Origin: Porticoccus sp. W117
GTDB lineage: Bacteria > Pseudomonadota > Gammaproteobacteria > Pseudomonadales > Porticoccaceae
Direction of reading: 5' to 3'
Length of the DNA stretch: 64,000 nucleotides
Assembly (NCBI RefSeq): GCF_030341905.1
Contig: NZ_JATAAF010000002.1
Coordinates: 248,001-312,000, forward strand
Position 1 is the stretch's first letter, and every line of letters starts with the position of its first letter. Positions 46,981 to 55,018 of this stretch are shown here, in pieces. A program made the translations under genes and the position numbers. The notes beneath the pieces are model-generated. The model saw nothing but the letters and a program-made list of their open reading frames with translations. It did not search any database and was not told the DNA's origin.

Positions 46981-47481
46981 TTATTCGAAGGTGTAATTCA
47001 AACCGATATTAAGGCCGCCACCAGAAGTGGTTAAGCCGTAATCAACACCCCGGAAGTTGCGCTGCTTGAGATTACCATCTTCGTCGAGCAGGGCGCCATC
47101 ACCTAATGTCTGGCGCTTGTATTCCCAGTATTCCCTGAGCATCTTTTGGGCCATACGGCCAAATGCCCGCCCGCCATGGTATTGGCGACCTTGCTCTGAG
47201 TAGGAAGAGAGCCAGTCGTAGTTAAGGGCGCGGTGAGTGGCAGACATGCGGTTGGAGCGAATTTGCTCAGAGCGTTCAGCCAGTTTCTCGTTACACAGGG
47301 AACGCAGTTCGGAATGAGCGATGGATGAGTCTTTCTTGCTGCTCTTGATTTCGCTGGGCAGGAACAGGTTGCCGTCAGCGCTGGCGTTGCAGGAGAAGAT
47401 CGCGCAGAAGGCTGCCGGGATCATGATGTGCCCCGAAAAAACCTGCCGCAGAGTGCGTGTTACTGTTCTTATATCTGCCAT
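46981..47481 (-). CDS. Secreted protein of unknown function
   Basis: The 166-residue product has a signal peptide (VFSGHIMIPAAFCAIFSCNASA). The mature part is charged and helical (SELRSLCNEKLAERSEQIRSN), and its tail LTTSGGGLNIGLNYTFE looks like an outer-membrane beta signal ending in Phe-Glu. An AGGAG lies 7 bases before ATG. No family recognised. Confidence 0.7.
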   Translation of the reverse strand: MADIRTVTRTLRQVFSGHIMIPAAFCAIFSCNASADGNLFLPSEIKSSKKDSSIAHSELRSLCNEKLAERSEQIRSNRMSATHRALNYDWLSSYSEQGRQYHGGRAFGRMAQKMLREYWEYKRQTLGDGALLDEDGNLKQRNFRGVDYGLTTSGGGLNIGLNYTFE

Positions 47482-47733
47482 ATATAAGCTCCTATTCCCT
47501 CAGTCTAGATAACTTCATGGCGCCGTTTCAAACCCGGTTCAACAAACTGTGATGCAGTTGAACCGCGTACCGGTGATAATACCCATCAATAGCCGTTTGT
47601 GCAGTATTGGCCGGGTAAATCCTGTATTACGATCTCAGCGAATCTGAGAATCTGTACCGGTATTTATGCTAACACTGCCTGATTGGTTCAACAATGAAGG
47701 AAAAGTGGAAAATTTTTGCATTTAGGGGGAGCC

Positions 47734-48015
47734 GTGGCAAAAGTCTATGTAGAGCGTGACCATCAGCTGGATAATGGTCAGCTAAGGGAATTGGGTGATC
47801 AGTTGGCCGCCAAACTGACCGACAAGTTGGGGGGCAGCGTCAACTGGCAGGGCAACGAATTGCACTACCAACAAAGTGGCGCCAAAGCCCATGCGTTACT
47901 GGGTGAGAAAACCGTGGTTGTTACGGTTGAATTGGGGCTGATGATGTCTGCTTTCGCGCCCATGGTGAAAAGCGAGGTGGAGCGGGTTTTGGATAAATAT
48001 CTGGGTGATTCTTAA
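47734..48015 (+). CDS. Polyhydroxyalkanoic acid granule-type small protein
   Basis: The 93-residue protein fits the PHA_gran_rgn family: VERDHQLDNGQLRELGDQLAAKL, NWQGNELHYQQSGAKAHALL and the tail LGLMMSAFAPMVKSEVERVL. Members are linked to polyester granules but the role is unclear. GTG 47734 is preferred over TTG 47716; an AGGGG lies 5 bases upstream. Confidence 0.8.
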   Translation: MAKVYVERDHQLDNGQLRELGDQLAAKLTDKLGGSVNWQGNELHYQQSGAKAHALLGEKTVVVTVELGLMMSAFAPMVKSEVERVLDKYLGDS

Positions 48016-48019
48016 CGTT

Positions 48020-48183
48020 GTCATTGCGAGGCCACTTGTGGCCGTGGCAATCTCCTGAACCAGGCGTAAAAGTCACGAGATTGCCGCGTCGCCTTCGAAT
48101 TGACTCGCACCTTCCCTGGTGCTCGGCCTGCGGCCGTTTTCGACGCCCAAATTGGCTTTCCTGCCAATTTGTCTCGCAATGAC
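48020..48183. repeat. Intergenic palindromic repeat, GTCATTGCGAG type, copy 3
   Basis: The 164-bp element starts GTCATTGCGAGGCCAC and ends TCTCGCAATGAC, with internal GGCAATCTCCTGA and GAGATTGCCGCGTCGCC arms. It is longer than the other copies because of an extra segment (about 48096-48172). Confidence 0.85.
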
Positions 48184-48210
48184 GCTTTTCGAGTGCCCCA
48201 AAATAAAGAA

Positions 48211-48232
48211 ACCCCACTGTCGCCAGTGGGGT
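48211..48232 (-). terminator. Hairpin, probable minus-strand terminator
   Basis: ACCCCACTG and CAGTGGGGT form a perfect 9-bp stem with a TCGC loop. On the minus strand it is followed by TTCTTTATTTTG, so it could end S9-peptidase transcription about 240 bases downstream of that gene. Confidence 0.55.
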
Positions 48233-48280
48233 ACTCTCCAGTTGCAGGGCCGCCAAATGGGGGGTGGCTGCCATACAACA

Positions 48281-48303
48281 GCGAATAAGAGGCTCTTATT
48301 CGC
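48281..48303. repeat. Perfect 10-bp inverted repeat
   Basis: GCGAATAAGA and TCTTATTCGC are complementary around GGC. There is no T-run; it may be a second transcript-end hairpin. Confidence 0.6.
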
Positions 48304-48474
48304 ATCTCCCTCCTCTCTGAGAGCGGAAACTTAATGGGGGGAAGCTCCGATCTCGTGATTCACTTTATACGCCTGAAGGGTCTTGATGCAATTTTTACAA
48401 TTTGTAAAAAAGCCAATTAAAACAAGGCACTAAGGCCTTTTAACATAACTTTACCTTTGTTAACTATTTATACC

Positions 48475-50577
48475 TTATTTGGCTGCTGGCGTATCCGCTG
48501 CTGAATCTGTTTCTTGCTCTTTGTATTTATCGAACCAGGACAGAATGTAGCCGATTTTTCTGGCCAGGTTAGAGGGTTTCGCAGCGATACCATGGTACGC
48601 ACCCTGAATGCGAACCAGAGCGCTTTCGACTCCCTGCAAACGCAGTGCGCCGTAGTATTGCTCGCTTTCGCTCATGGGGGTTCGAACGTCCAGCTCGCCG
48701 GTAAGTACCATGGTTGGTGTGGTGACATTGCCAACCAGTGACAGGGGTGATCGATCCCAGTACTGGCTGTAGTCGTTCCAGGGGAGGTCACTGAACCAGT
48801 AGCGGGTCATAAAGGTATAGATGTCGGAGGTGCCGATCATGCTGATCCAGTTAATCACTGGCTTGGCCACCACCGCGGCTTTAAATCGATCGGTCTTGCC
48901 GACAATCCAGGCTGTTAGCACGCCACCGCCAGAGCCGCCGGTGACAAACAGGTTGGTTTCGTCCACGTAACCTTTGCCGATAACCCCATCCACCATATCC
49001 ATCAGATCGTCGTAATCCTGAGAGGGGTAGTTTTTGTCGATCAGGTTGGCGAATTCACTGCCCATGGAGGTGGACCCGCGAGGGTTGCCGTAGATCACCA
49101 CATACCCTGCGGCGGCAAACATCTGCACCTCTGTTGAAAAGCTGGGGCCATAAGCGGTGTGTGGGCCGCCGTGAATTTCCAGAATTAACGGGTACTTTTT
49201 GGAGGCGTCAAACTCCGGAGGCTTGACGATCCAGGCTTGCAGCTCGCGATTGTCGACGCTGCTGTTGACCACCATCAGCTCCGGTTTGTTAATGGCCTTA
49301 TGATCGAACAGGTCACCGTTGAGGTCGGTGAGTGTTGTCACCTTGCCGCGTTTGTCCACCAGTGCCAAATCCGCTGGCCGGTCACCACTGGAATGGGTAT
49401 AAACCACGTTGCCGTTTTTAGTCACGTCGTAGTCACCAGACGTATAAGGCCTGCCAATGCTGATGCCGCCCAGTGCATCGGTTTTCTCACTGATCTGCCC
49501 AGACAAGCTGACGTGGGCCACGTGCTTTTTACCCTCGTTGTCGTAGCTGAAATAAATGCCTTTGCTGTTTTTTGCCCATTTGATATCACCCACAGACCGA
49601 TCTAAATCCGGCGTTAAGCGCTGAACGCCGCTGCCATCCAGATTCATCACGTAGAGTTCAGTAATCTGATTGGACTTGCCATTATCTTCAAAGCCGGTAA
49701 AGGCCAGCTTGTTGCCATTCGGGCTTATCTTGGGGTTGCTTTCCGGGCCACTGGTGCTGGTAAGTTGGGTGATCTCACCGTCCGCCAGGTTGATGGACAG
49801 CAAATCGCTGTTAAAAATATCGAAGTCAAAATCCTTGTGGGTATTGGCGGAGACAATGATTTTCTTGCCGTCTTTCGTCCAGGCCAGCGAGCCGGAATAA
49901 TCGTGTGCACCGAACGTCATTTGCCGTGGAGTGCCGCCAATGGTTGGCACTACGTATATCTGCATATTGCCGGGGCGGTTCATGCCCGCACCGTCCCGTT
50001 GAAACAGAGTCTGGTCGATGTATTGCGCGCTGTCGGCCCACTCGGCGCCTTTCGGCTTGAACGATATGTCGAAGACGGGCTTTTGTTTGGCTGGGGTGAA
50101 CATGGCAAACGCCAGTTGCTTGCCATCTGGAGAAAAACTCAAACTGTTGGGGCTCATAGCCACGTCGGTAACTCGGGCAGTATTGCCGCTGGCAACGTCC
50201 CTTACGTATATCTGTACTTTGCCTTCTTCGCTGGACAGATAAGCCATTCGCGTCCCGTCTGGGGAAAAAACCGGGGCGAAATGATTTTTTGTGTTCGATA
50301 ATAAGGGCATGTGGCTGCTGCCATCCACTGCCACCGTCCATAAGCTCCGGCGCAATCGGTCGTTCATGATGTCCATACTGCGACGTTCATAAACCACCTG
50401 CTTACCGCCGGGCATAACCACGGGATTGGCAGCGTATTCCAGGCTGAAAATATCCTTGTAAGTCAGCAGGCCATCGTCAAGCGCCGGTGCTGTTTCGTGA
50501 TCTGCCAATGCAGTGGTTACTAGGGATGCACTGATAAACAGCGTTATGGCTGATCGGAGTAGGTGGTTTTTTTTCAT
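48475..50577 (-). CDS. Secreted S9 family peptidase (prolyl oligopeptidase type)
   Basis: The 700-residue protein has a signal peptide (AITLFISASLVTTALA). A beta-propeller of WD40-like/PD40 repeats (FSPDGTRMAYLSS, MSPNSLSFSPDGKQLAFA) follows, then a C-terminal alpha/beta hydrolase. The nucleophile is Ser549 (VTGGSGGGVLTAW); Asp in LTGELDVRTP and His in GAYHGIA complete the triad. It is likely an acylaminoacyl- or dipeptidyl-peptidase in the periplasm. It is divergent from the sigma-factor gene at 50764. Confidence 0.93.
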   Translation of the reverse strand: MKKNHLLRSAITLFISASLVTTALADHETAPALDDGLLTYKDIFSLEYAANPVVMPGGKQVVYERRSMDIMNDRLRRSLWTVAVDGSSHMPLLSNTKNHFAPVFSPDGTRMAYLSSEEGKVQIYVRDVASGNTARVTDVAMSPNSLSFSPDGKQLAFAMFTPAKQKPVFDISFKPKGAEWADSAQYIDQTLFQRDGAGMNRPGNMQIYVVPTIGGTPRQMTFGAHDYSGSLAWTKDGKKIIVSANTHKDFDFDIFNSDLLSINLADGEITQLTSTSGPESNPKISPNGNKLAFTGFEDNGKSNQITELYVMNLDGSGVQRLTPDLDRSVGDIKWAKNSKGIYFSYDNEGKKHVAHVSLSGQISEKTDALGGISIGRPYTSGDYDVTKNGNVVYTHSSGDRPADLALVDKRGKVTTLTDLNGDLFDHKAINKPELMVVNSSVDNRELQAWIVKPPEFDASKKYPLILEIHGGPHTAYGPSFSTEVQMFAAAGYVVIYGNPRGSTSMGSEFANLIDKNYPSQDYDDLMDMVDGVIGKGYVDETNLFVTGGSGGGVLTAWIVGKTDRFKAAVVAKPVINWISMIGTSDIYTFMTRYWFSDLPWNDYSQYWDRSPLSLVGNVTTPTMVLTGELDVRTPMSESEQYYGALRLQGVESALVRIQGAYHGIAAKPSNLARKIGYILSWFDKYKEQETDSAADTPAAK

Positions 50578-50702
50578 AGGGTTCTGCCTTGTGGTTTCAG
50601 CGTTGAGCCAGTTCGGGTGATATTTTTGATAACCTGTTGATAATCAAAGGTATACAGCTTATCGGGCGAAGAAAGCAAACTTATTTCCGTCAAACCGTAG
50701 TA

Positions 50703-50732
50703 GTTTTTCTTTCTGATGCGTTAGTTCTGTAG
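50703..50732 (+). promoter_or_regulatory. Candidate ECF-type promoter of the sigma-factor operon
   Basis: GTTTTTCTTTCTGA is followed by TGCGTTAGTTCTGTAG. The last 16 bases are identical to those at 59374-59389, and 26 of the 30 bases match, including GTTTTT-N-TTT-N-TG. It lies 31 bases before the ECF sigma start. The identity upstream of the two signalling genes indicates a shared promoter or operator. Confidence 0.75.
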
Positions 50733-50763
50733 CAAAGAAGCCTTTTCAGGTAAAAATATAACA

Positions 50764-51360
50764 ATGAACAAGGGTAGCAGGGGCAATGTCCTCAATATCG
50801 CCGTCGACACTTCCGACAGGAGGAGGCGTTACCTTGAGCGGTTGTTTGTTGAGCACTCCGCTGCCATGCGGAATTTTTTGAGTGTGCGTGTAGCTGCCAT
50901 TGATGAGTTGGATGACATTGTTCAGGAAACCTTTATTCGGCTGGCCCGGATGGAAGATATCTTCGCAAAGATGCCTGCTGACAGCAGTGGTGTCAGGCCA
51001 TATCTTTTTACAATCGCGAATAGAATATTAATAGATTCTGATCGGCGTAAAAAAATACGCCGACAGTACAGAGACAGGCAGGCAGACATGCCCGCCGAGC
51101 TGGGAGACAACAGAGTGTCAAATGCATCGCCGGAATCCCTGGTGCTCGCCCGTGAGGATTTGGAAGAAGTCAGGAAGGTACTTGTCAGTATCAAACCGGA
51201 GTGGAGTCGCGCTTTTGTTCTCAGCCGGTTGCGTGGCATGCGTTATGGTGAAATCGCCCATGAAATGGGGGTATCCATCAGAACGGTCGAGAAATACATA
51301 TTTAAAACGCTTATGCAGATTAAGAAGCAAGTGAAATCAGAAATGGATGACTCAAAATGA
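50764..51360 (+). CDS. ECF-family RNA polymerase sigma factor (FecI-like)
   Basis: The 198-residue sigma factor has region 2 (ERLFVEHSAAMRNFLSVRV, LDDIVQETFIRLARMED, YLFTIANRILID) and region 4 (SRLRGMRYGEIAHEMGVSIRTVEKYIFKTLMQIK) and no region 3, as expected of ECF sigma factors. It probably transcribes its own operon and the TonB-receptor gene through the shared motif. It overlaps the anti-sigma gene by ATGA. A clear Shine-Dalgarno is lacking. Confidence 0.93.
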   Translation: MNKGSRGNVLNIAVDTSDRRRRYLERLFVEHSAAMRNFLSVRVAAIDELDDIVQETFIRLARMEDIFAKMPADSSGVRPYLFTIANRILIDSDRRKKIRRQYRDRQADMPAELGDNRVSNASPESLVLAREDLEEVRKVLVSIKPEWSRAFVLSRLRGMRYGEIAHEMGVSIRTVEKYIFKTLMQIKKQVKSEMDDSK

Positions 51361-52427
51361 TCAGGAAAATTAAAAACAGATTGATTTCGCGTAAAGCAGC
51401 CAGGGCCGTTGTTCATTCTTATTACGACCAAGCGACTGAGAATGAATATTTGCAGATGAGAAAAGAATACGGCAACAACGCTGAATTTGCCCGCGAGTAT
51501 TGCGAATCCAACCAGTTGTTGGCGGCTATTGATGAGCGCAAAGAATTCTTGTCATCTTGCAGTGATATCAGAGAATTGATGGAAGGTGAGAAAGGGAAGC
51601 CTGCAATGGCCAATGTGAACTGGGGCGTCGGTGCATTGGCAATGGCGTGTCTTGTCATGTTTGTGTATATCGGGCATGGCTGGATGTTTGGGCAACCCAC
51701 AGAAGTGAATGCCCCCCCGGTTAAGCGCTATGTCACCGGTGTGGGCGAAATAAAAACCATCAACCTGGAAGACGGTTCCACCATTACCCTGAATACCTCC
51801 TCAGAAATACTGGTGGTGATGACAGAAAACCTGAGGCAAATTGTTTTGCGCCGTGGTGAAGGGTATTTCGATGTCAGCAAAGACATTCAACGGCCTTTCA
51901 GTGTAGACCTTCAGGGCCGCTCAATCAGTGTTTTGGGTACGGAATTCAATGTTCGGCGTTACCAGGCCGGCTTTGAAATTTCCCTGGTGGAAGGCAGTGT
52001 TTTGCTGCATCGCCAGGAAGAAAATATGGATGTCAGCGCGCCAGCGGTTAACCCGGAAGCTGATGAACCAGTACATCACAAGGCAGACCAACAAGTGCGG
52101 ATGCTGCCGAACACGGAACTGGTATTTGATTCTGAGGAAAAAATGGCGACCGTCAGCAGAGTTGACGACCTTGGCAGGCAGTTGAGCTGGAAGAAGGGCA
52201 TTCTCAGTTTTAATGGGGAGCCCCTGAAAAAGGTGGTTTCCGAGTTGAATCGCTATTCCGGTAAAAAAATTGTCCTCGAAGATCAACAGCTTGGTTCCCA
52301 AAAAATATTTGCGACACTCAGCACCAATGAGATTGGCGTTGCCATCTCCGGCCTGGAAAGGGTGGCCCCTATAAAAATAATTCCATCCGTTAACAAGATC
52401 GTTATTGTTTCTAGTGAGAACTTCTAG
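51357..52427 (+). CDS. FecR-type anti-sigma factor/signal transducer
   Basis: The 356-residue protein has a cytoplasmic N-terminus of about 90 residues and a single membrane helix at about residues 88-104 (GALAMACLVMFVYIGHG). A periplasmic FecR domain follows (IKTINLEDGSTITLNTSS, GEGYFDVSKDIQRPF, LGTEFNVRRYQ), then the C-terminal DUF4974/STN-like part (GILSFNGEPLKKVVSELNRYS). In Fec-type signalling it binds the sigma factor inside and the receptor signalling domain outside. It overlaps the ECF gene by four bases. Confidence 0.93.
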   Translation: MIRKIKNRLISRKAARAVVHSYYDQATENEYLQMRKEYGNNAEFAREYCESNQLLAAIDERKEFLSSCSDIRELMEGEKGKPAMANVNWGVGALAMACLVMFVYIGHGWMFGQPTEVNAPPVKRYVTGVGEIKTINLEDGSTITLNTSSEILVVMTENLRQIVLRRGEGYFDVSKDIQRPFSVDLQGRSISVLGTEFNVRRYQAGFEISLVEGSVLLHRQEENMDVSAPAVNPEADEPVHHKADQQVRMLPNTELVFDSEEKMATVSRVDDLGRQLSWKKGILSFNGEPLKKVVSELNRYSGKKIVLEDQQLGSQKIFATLSTNEIGVAISGLERVAPIKIIPSVNKIVIVSSENF

Positions 52428-52584
52428 AGCTTAGGTAGAGCTTATTTATGTTCTTTTGTAGCCGCTACAGCCTTCAAAAGACAAGAAGTCACCGGTTTGT
52501 ATGCTCAGCGGAGAGTGAGTTCTGAGTTGTAAATATATTCAAATAAAAATTTCCACATAAATCTGAATCGAGGGTGGTGTAAGC

Positions 52585-54285
52585 ATGCGTTATTTTCTTT
52601 ACGTGGTTGGAGTTTTGGTATTTTTACTTCAAGCATGTGGTGGGGGTGGCGGTGGTGATGGTGGCAGTAATAGCCCCGTGCCGCCACCCACAGTAGTCAC
52701 GCCTCCCACTACACCAGCTCCCGCAAACGCCAGCTTCACTGACGCCACAGACAGTAGCGGCATTGCTTATCAGCATGGCTACAATGTGCCTTTTACGTCA
52801 GGTTTTGATTTGGCGGTTGAAGATTTTTCAGGCGGTGTAGCCGCAGGTGATTACGACAACGACGGCGATATAGACCTGTTTATTGTTCGTGGAGACATCG
52901 GGCCGAACCGGCTCTATAACAACGATGGCAGCGGTGCTTTTACCGATATGGCTGCCGCTGCCGGGCTGGATTACACCCTGCCCAATTCTCAAAATGCGCG
53001 CTTGAGTGGCCCCACCTTCGCCGATATGGATGGCGACGGCGATTTGGACCTTTTTATTGGCGGCACCCTGGGCTCAGCTTCTTTTGTTTTTCAAAATAAC
53101 GGCAATGGCATATTCACAGACGTAAGTAATAGTGCTGGTTTGGATGCTCTCACGGGTACCAATACAATCTCGGCGGCTTTTGGTGATTATGACCGAGATG
53201 GCGACCTGGACATGTTTCTCGCTCACTGGGGAACCCCACGAGATGCCTCTGACCCCGGTGATACCCAAAACCTGTGGCGCAACGATAGTACCAACAACAC
53301 CATTCAATTTGTCAGTGTGAGCGAGCAGGCGGGAATATCCCCCGGCATTATCGCCCCTACCACACAGCCGAGCATGGATGACAATTTTGACTACAGTTTT
53401 ACCCCGACCTTTGCCCGCCTTGACGACGATCTGTTGCCGGATATTGCGGTAGTGGCTGATTTTAATGTCACGCAATATTTTTTGAATATTGGCAACGGCA
53501 GCTTTATCAACAGTACCGATACAAACGTGATAACCGACAACAATGGCATGGGGTCAGCCTTTGCGGATTACGACAACGATGGCGACCTGGACTGGTTCGT
53601 TTCAGCCATTAACCGGCCAAGTATCGACCCGGATTGGATTGGCAACCGTCTGTACCAGAACCAGGGCGATGGCACCTTTACCGATGTGACCGACAGTGCT
53701 GGTGTCAGGGCGGGTGATTGGGGCTGGGGCAGCTGTTTTATGGATTTTGAAAACGATGGCGACCTGGATATCTATCAAACCAACGGCTGGGCCCGGCCTG
53801 CATTATTTCTGGACGATGTGACCCGAGCGTTTGTGTCTGATGGCAATGGCAAATTTGATGATATGGCCGACGATATTGGCCTGGATGACACCCAAAATGC
53901 CCGCGGTGTTGTCTGTGCAGACTTTGATAATGACGGCGATGTGGATATTTTTCAGACACACCGCGATTCAATGAATTCCGCTTCTTATTACCGCAACGAT
54001 TCCACCGGCAATAATTACCTGAAAGTAAAGCTGAATGGTCTGGCACCCAATACAGCGGCAGCCGGGGCGAGAATTTACGCAACCATCGGCCAAACCACGC
54101 AAATGAGAGAAGTAATAATTGGCAGTAACTTCACCTCGCAAAATCCCTTGGTGCAAGTGTTTGGTTTGGGCAGTAACTCACAAGTGGACGAGCTAAAAAT
54201 CCAATGGCCGGATGGTGTGGAAGAAACAAGAAATAATGTTCAGGCCGGGCAGTCTCTTGTTTTTGATCATCCTGATATTCCGTGA
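52585..54285 (+). CDS. FG-GAP/VCBS repeat lipoprotein with ASPIC/UnbV domain (CRTAC1-like)
   Basis: The 566-residue protein has a lipobox signal peptide (VLVFLLQACGGGGGG) and a Pro/Thr-rich linker. At least six FG-GAP/VCBS repeats carry calcium-binding DxDxDGDxD loops (DYDNDGDIDLF, DMDGDGDLDLF, DYDRDGDLDMF, DYDNDGDLDWF, DFENDGDLDIY, DFDNDGDVDIF). The C-terminal ASPIC/UnbV domain ends in LKIQWPDGVEE. A seven-bladed propeller at the outer membrane is expected, often for protein or carbohydrate binding. It follows fecR by 157 bases and probably belongs to the same regulon. No copy of the shared 30-bp motif precedes it. Confidence 0.9.
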   Translation: MRYFLYVVGVLVFLLQACGGGGGGDGGSNSPVPPPTVVTPPTTPAPANASFTDATDSSGIAYQHGYNVPFTSGFDLAVEDFSGGVAAGDYDNDGDIDLFIVRGDIGPNRLYNNDGSGAFTDMAAAAGLDYTLPNSQNARLSGPTFADMDGDGDLDLFIGGTLGSASFVFQNNGNGIFTDVSNSAGLDALTGTNTISAAFGDYDRDGDLDMFLAHWGTPRDASDPGDTQNLWRNDSTNNTIQFVSVSEQAGISPGIIAPTTQPSMDDNFDYSFTPTFARLDDDLLPDIAVVADFNVTQYFLNIGNGSFINSTDTNVITDNNGMGSAFADYDNDGDLDWFVSAINRPSIDPDWIGNRLYQNQGDGTFTDVTDSAGVRAGDWGWGSCFMDFENDGDLDIYQTNGWARPALFLDDVTRAFVSDGNGKFDDMADDIGLDDTQNARGVVCADFDNDGDVDIFQTHRDSMNSASYYRNDSTGNNYLKVKLNGLAPNTAAAGARIYATIGQTTQMREVIIGSNFTSQNPLVQVFGLGSNSQVDELKIQWPDGVEETRNNVQAGQSLVFDHPDIP

Positions 54286-54372
54286 ATAGAAATTGCTGCT
54301 TTGCTGCTCTTAGCGCTAAAGCCATTTTTCCGTTTTATTTGAAATCAACTCAGAAGATATGTGGAGCTCATT

Positions 54373-54807
54373 ATGAATTTTAAAAAATTTTTAATTTATG
54401 TTTTGTTGGTGGGGTTTTCTTTTTCGATGCCAGTCTTGTCGGCGACTAAATCTGGTAATTTGTCGGCCGGGCCTTGGGGAGGTAGAACAAGTACGGTGTT
54501 TACGAGGTATGAAAATGATGATATGTATTTTCGGTTACGCATGTATACATATGGATCCGCAAAAGTTCATATGGAGTTGTACTCTTTTTGGGGTTGGGAT
54601 CCAAGGGTTGTTTATGAAGATATTCGTGAAAATGAAGAACATAACTATACATACGATTACGATTTAGATTCTAAAGTCCTTAGAATTATATTAATTTCAA
54701 AAAATAAGGAATTATATTCAAAGGTAGTTGAAGATTTTAAAGGTGTTGACATGCTTTTTGATAGGTGCTCTGTTGGGGCATATTTTAGTTACGAAATAAA
54801 TTGGTAA
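54373..54807 (+). CDS. Small secreted protein of unknown function
   Basis: The 144-residue product has a signal peptide (FLIYVLLVGFSFSMPVLSA) and an aromatic-rich mature part (YFRLRMYTYGSAKVHMELYS, FWGWDPRVVYEDI) with little Cys (one, near the end). No family recognised. ATG 54373 has GGAG 6 bases upstream. The gene is very AT-rich and begins a strongly AT-rich stretch that runs to about 59.2 kb. Confidence 0.7.
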   Translation: MNFKKFLIYVLLVGFSFSMPVLSATKSGNLSAGPWGGRTSTVFTRYENDDMYFRLRMYTYGSAKVHMELYSFWGWDPRVVYEDIRENEEHNYTYDYDLDSKVLRIILISKNKELYSKVVEDFKGVDMLFDRCSVGAYFSYEINW

Positions 54808-55018
54808 AATTAATTATTTGATTTTAAAGTGGCTGATGTTTTTTCCTTAAATAAACTGTTATTTATTGTGTTTATTTGGAATTTTAAAATGGGTTAACTT
54901 AGAGATCAAATTAAAATGTCAGGCGTGCCATCTTAATATATAAATATTAATGAAGTGGGTAAACATGGTTTTTTATATGTGATGATGCTCATGTAAGTTG
55001 TGGAAAGGATTGATGGAT

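Larger units (their letters stand above)
48016..48474. other. Gene-free 459-bp intergenic region rich in hairpins
   Basis: Apart from the repeat and two hairpins listed separately, it holds an AT-rich palindrome TTTTTAC-AATTT-GTAAAAA at 48392-48410. The latter half (48340-48474) is AT-rich. No protein or RNA gene is supported. Confidence 0.7.

Noticed and set aside
52511-52530. A third copy of the sigma-factor motif before the FG-GAP lipoprotein
   Set aside because: Only the 7-mer AGTTCTG is shared; the rest of the 30-bp motif is absent.
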